64,000 nucleotides of DNA from Bathymodiolus brooksi (Eukaryota > Mollusca > Bivalvia > Mytilida > Modiolidae): contig OY804579.1 in NCBI GenBank assembly GCA_963680875.1, forward strand, positions 22,181,804 to 22,245,803, given 5' to 3'. The notes beneath the pieces are model-generated. The model worked only from the letters and a program-made list of their open reading frames with translations. It searched no databases and was not told the origin of the DNA. Below, in pieces: positions 61,581-64,000 of the stretch. Made by a program: the position numbers and the translations under genes. How positions within the stretch are numbered: position 1 is the stretch's first letter; each line of letters begins with the position of its first letter.

Positions 61581-64000
61581 TTCACCTGGACCAAAGGTCC
61601 AGGTGAACTATTGCCATCACTTGGTGTCCGTCGTCTGTTGTCTGTAAACTTTTCACATTTCAAGCTTCTTCTCCGAAACCACTGGGCCGATTGGAACCAA
61701 ACTTAGCAGGAATGTTCCTTGGATGGTCCTCTACAAAGTTACTGTTTTTCGTTCTAGTCGGATATTCAATATGGCTGCCAGGGCCAATAATGTGCTCTGA
61801 TTGGCTGAAATTTCAAAGATCTTCTTCTCTGAAACTATTGAACTGACTGAACCCAAACTGTAAATGAATGATCATTGGAATGTCCTTTACCAAGTTACTG
61901 TTTTTTATGTCGATCGGAAATCCAAGATGGCCACCATCGCAGGACATAGATTAACATTGGACCCTATGGGAAAATGTTCAAATGCCTTCTTCTCAGAAAC
62001 TACAAATATGATTAAAGCCAAACTGTACATGAATGTTCATTGGATGGTCCTCTACAAACTTTACGTTTTTTGTTCCGATATGAAATTTAAAATGGCGGCT
62101 ACGGCAGGACTTAGTTTAACATTGGACCCTATGGGAAAAATGTTTCAAAATGCTTCTTCTCTGAAACCACTTGGACAGTTGAAACCAAACTGCCCTGGAA
62201 TGATCATTGGAAGGTCCTTTACAAAGTGTATGTTTTTTATGCCGATCGGAAATCCACGATGGCCGCCACCGCAGGACATAGATTAACATTGGACCCTATG
62301 GGAAAATGTTCAAATGCCTTCTTCTCAGAAACTACAAATATGATTAAAGCCAAACTGTACATGAATGTTCATTGGATGGTCCTCTACAAACTTTACGTTT
62401 TTTGTTCCGATATGAAATTCAAAATGGCGGCTATGGCAGGACTTAGTTTAACATTGGACCCTATGGGGAAAATGTTTCAAAACGCTTCTTCTCTGAAACC
62501 ACTAGGACAGTTGAAACCAAACTGCCCAGGAATGATCATTGGAAGGTCCTCTACAAATTTTATGTTTTTTATGCCGATCGGAAATCCAAGATGGCCGCCA
62601 CCGCAATACATAGATTAACATTGGACCCTATGGGAAAATATTCAAATGCCTTCTTCTCAAAAACTACAAATATGATTAAAGCCAAACTGTACATGAATGT
62701 TCATTGGATGGTCCTCTACAAACTTTACGTTTTTTGTTCCGATATGAAATTCAAAATGGCGGCTACGGCAGGACTTGTTTAACATTGGACCCTATGGGAA
62801 AAATGTTTCAAAACGCTTCTTCTCTGAAACCACTTGGACAATTGAAACCAAACTGCCTAGGAATGATCATTGGAAGGTCCTCTACAAAGTGTATGTTTTT
62901 TATGTCGATCGGAAATCCAAGATGGTCGCCACCGCAATACATAGATTAACATTGGACCCTATGGGAAAATGTTCAAATGCCTTCTTCTCAGAAACTACAA
63001 ATATGATTAAAGCCAAACTGTACATGAATGTTCATTGGATGGTCCTCTACAAACTTTACGTTTTTTGTTCCGATATGAAATTCAAAATGGCGGCTACGGC
63101 AGGACTTAGTTTAACATTGGACCCTATGGGGAAAATGTTTCAAAATGCTTCTTCTCTGAAACCACTTGGACAGTTGAAACCAAACTGCCCAGGAATGATC
63201 ATTGGAAGGTCCTCTACAAATATTATGTTTTTTATGCCGATCGGAAATCCAAGATGGCCGCCACCGCAGGACATAGATTAACATTGGACCCTATGGGAAA
63301 ATGTTCAAATGCCTTCTTCTCAGAAACTACAAATATTATTAAAGCCAAACTGTACATGAATGTTCATTGGATGGTCCTCTACAAACTTTACGTTTTTTAT
63401 TCCGATATGAAATTCAAAATGGCGGCTACGGCAGGACTTAGTTTAACATTGGACCCTATGGGGAAAATGTTTCAAAACGCTTCTTCTCTGAAACCACTTG
63501 GACAATTGAAACCAAACTGCCTAGGAATGATCATTGGAAGGTCCTCTACAAAGTGTATGTTTTTTATGTCGATCGGAAATCCAAGATGGTCGCCACCGCA
63601 ATACATAGATTAACATTGGACCCTATGGGAAAATGTTCAAATGCCTTCTTCTCAGAAACTACAAATATGATTAAAGCCAAACTGTACATGAATGTTCATT
63701 GGATGGTCCTCTACAAACTTTACGTTTTTTTGTTCCGATATGAAATTCAAAATGGTGGCTACGGCAGGACTTAGTTTAACATTGGACCCTATGGGGAAAA
63801 TGTTTCAAAACGCTTCTTCTCTGAAACCACTTGGACAATTGAAACCAAACTGCCCAGGAATGATCATTGGAAGGTCCTCTACAAAGTTTCTGTTTTTTTA
63901 TGCCGATCGAAAATTCAAGATGGCCGCCACGCAGGACATAGATTAACATTGGACCCTATGGGAAAATGTTCAAATGCCTTCTTCTCAGAAACTACAAATA
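61581..64000 (+). repeat. Hairpin-headed repeat, CACCTGGACC family, with 332-bp tandem units (continues past the window)
   Basis: The head TTCACCTGGACCAAAGGTCC then AGGTGAA (61581-61607) is a palindrome followed by GGTGTCCGTCGTCTGTTGTC. From about 61862 a 332-bp unit repeats at least six times. TTAACATTGGACCCTATGGG recurs at 61951, 62283, 62615, 62946, 63278, 63610 and 63943. Each unit is itself a diverged dimer (second half from 62112 in the first unit, offset 161 bp), with AAGATGGCCGCCACCGC in one half and AAAATGGCGGCTACGGCAGG in the other. The 63-168-codon frames here are repeat by-products with no protein family match. The array reaches the window edge. Confidence 0.9.

Noticed and set aside
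61864..63946. Frames of 63-168 codons with FYADRKSKMAATAGHRLTLD-like text
   Set aside because: They read the 332-bp tandem repeat in shifting frames. The same text recurs in different frames and no protein family matches.

Overview
The window is AT-rich animal nuclear DNA with one recognisable host gene and a great deal of repetitive sequence. The gene is calcium/calmodulin-dependent protein kinase II (CaMKII), on the + strand and interrupted by introns. Five constitutive exons run from the kinase activation segment (7003) to the end of the calmodulin-binding segment (20429). A phase-compatible cassette exon (48368-48430), a conserved linker exon (58378-58467) and an 18-nt candidate microexon (60054-60071) follow. 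The N-terminal half of the kinase and the C-terminal hub domain are not in the window. The short intron-split exons, the invertebrate-type residues after WIC and the repeat families (hairpin-headed repeats starting CTCACCTGG or CCCCGCAAC, and the recurring motif TAGCTGAAATATTG) suggest a mollusc, probably a bivalve. The species assignment is an inference.

Layout: 1-7000 is upstream intron with an endonuclease-domain relic, a Mutator-like MITE with a 10-bp target duplication, a hairpin-headed repeat and short tandem arrays. 7003-20429 holds five exons. Their introns contain a 48-bp minisatellite (8540-9950), a hairpin-headed repeat (12560-14150), a 136-bp near-perfect hairpin and mariner-like MITEs. 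The following intron is about 28 kb. It holds a 12.4-kb satellite of about 186 copies of a 67-bp unit (22761-35212) and an 8.3-kb element with inverted arms of about 1.2 kb and CACTA-like ends (38351-46643). That element carries a 666-bp Harbinger element and a pair of direct repeats with a tRNA-like promoter. 48431-58377 holds a 32-bp satellite split by a truncated reverse-transcriptase element, a 20/40-bp satellite, a second 32-bp satellite inside a mariner-like MITE, and hairpin MITEs. 58378-64000 holds the linker exon, the microexon, a 725-bp TIR element with a 5-bp target duplication, and a 332-bp tandem repeat that runs off the window.

Functionally the window is the 3' half of the kinase domain plus the regulatory segment and variable linker of CaMKII. 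The autophosphorylation and calmodulin-binding sites are intact. All linker exons start and end in phase 1, so they can be included or skipped without changing the frame. The most unusual aspects are how the repeats arose (minisatellites growing inside MITEs), an intronic satellite that carries a sense-strand AATAAA in almost every copy, and a huge intronic inverted repeat. I found no clear new protein-coding system. Most of the short reading frames in this window are by-products of tandem repeats.
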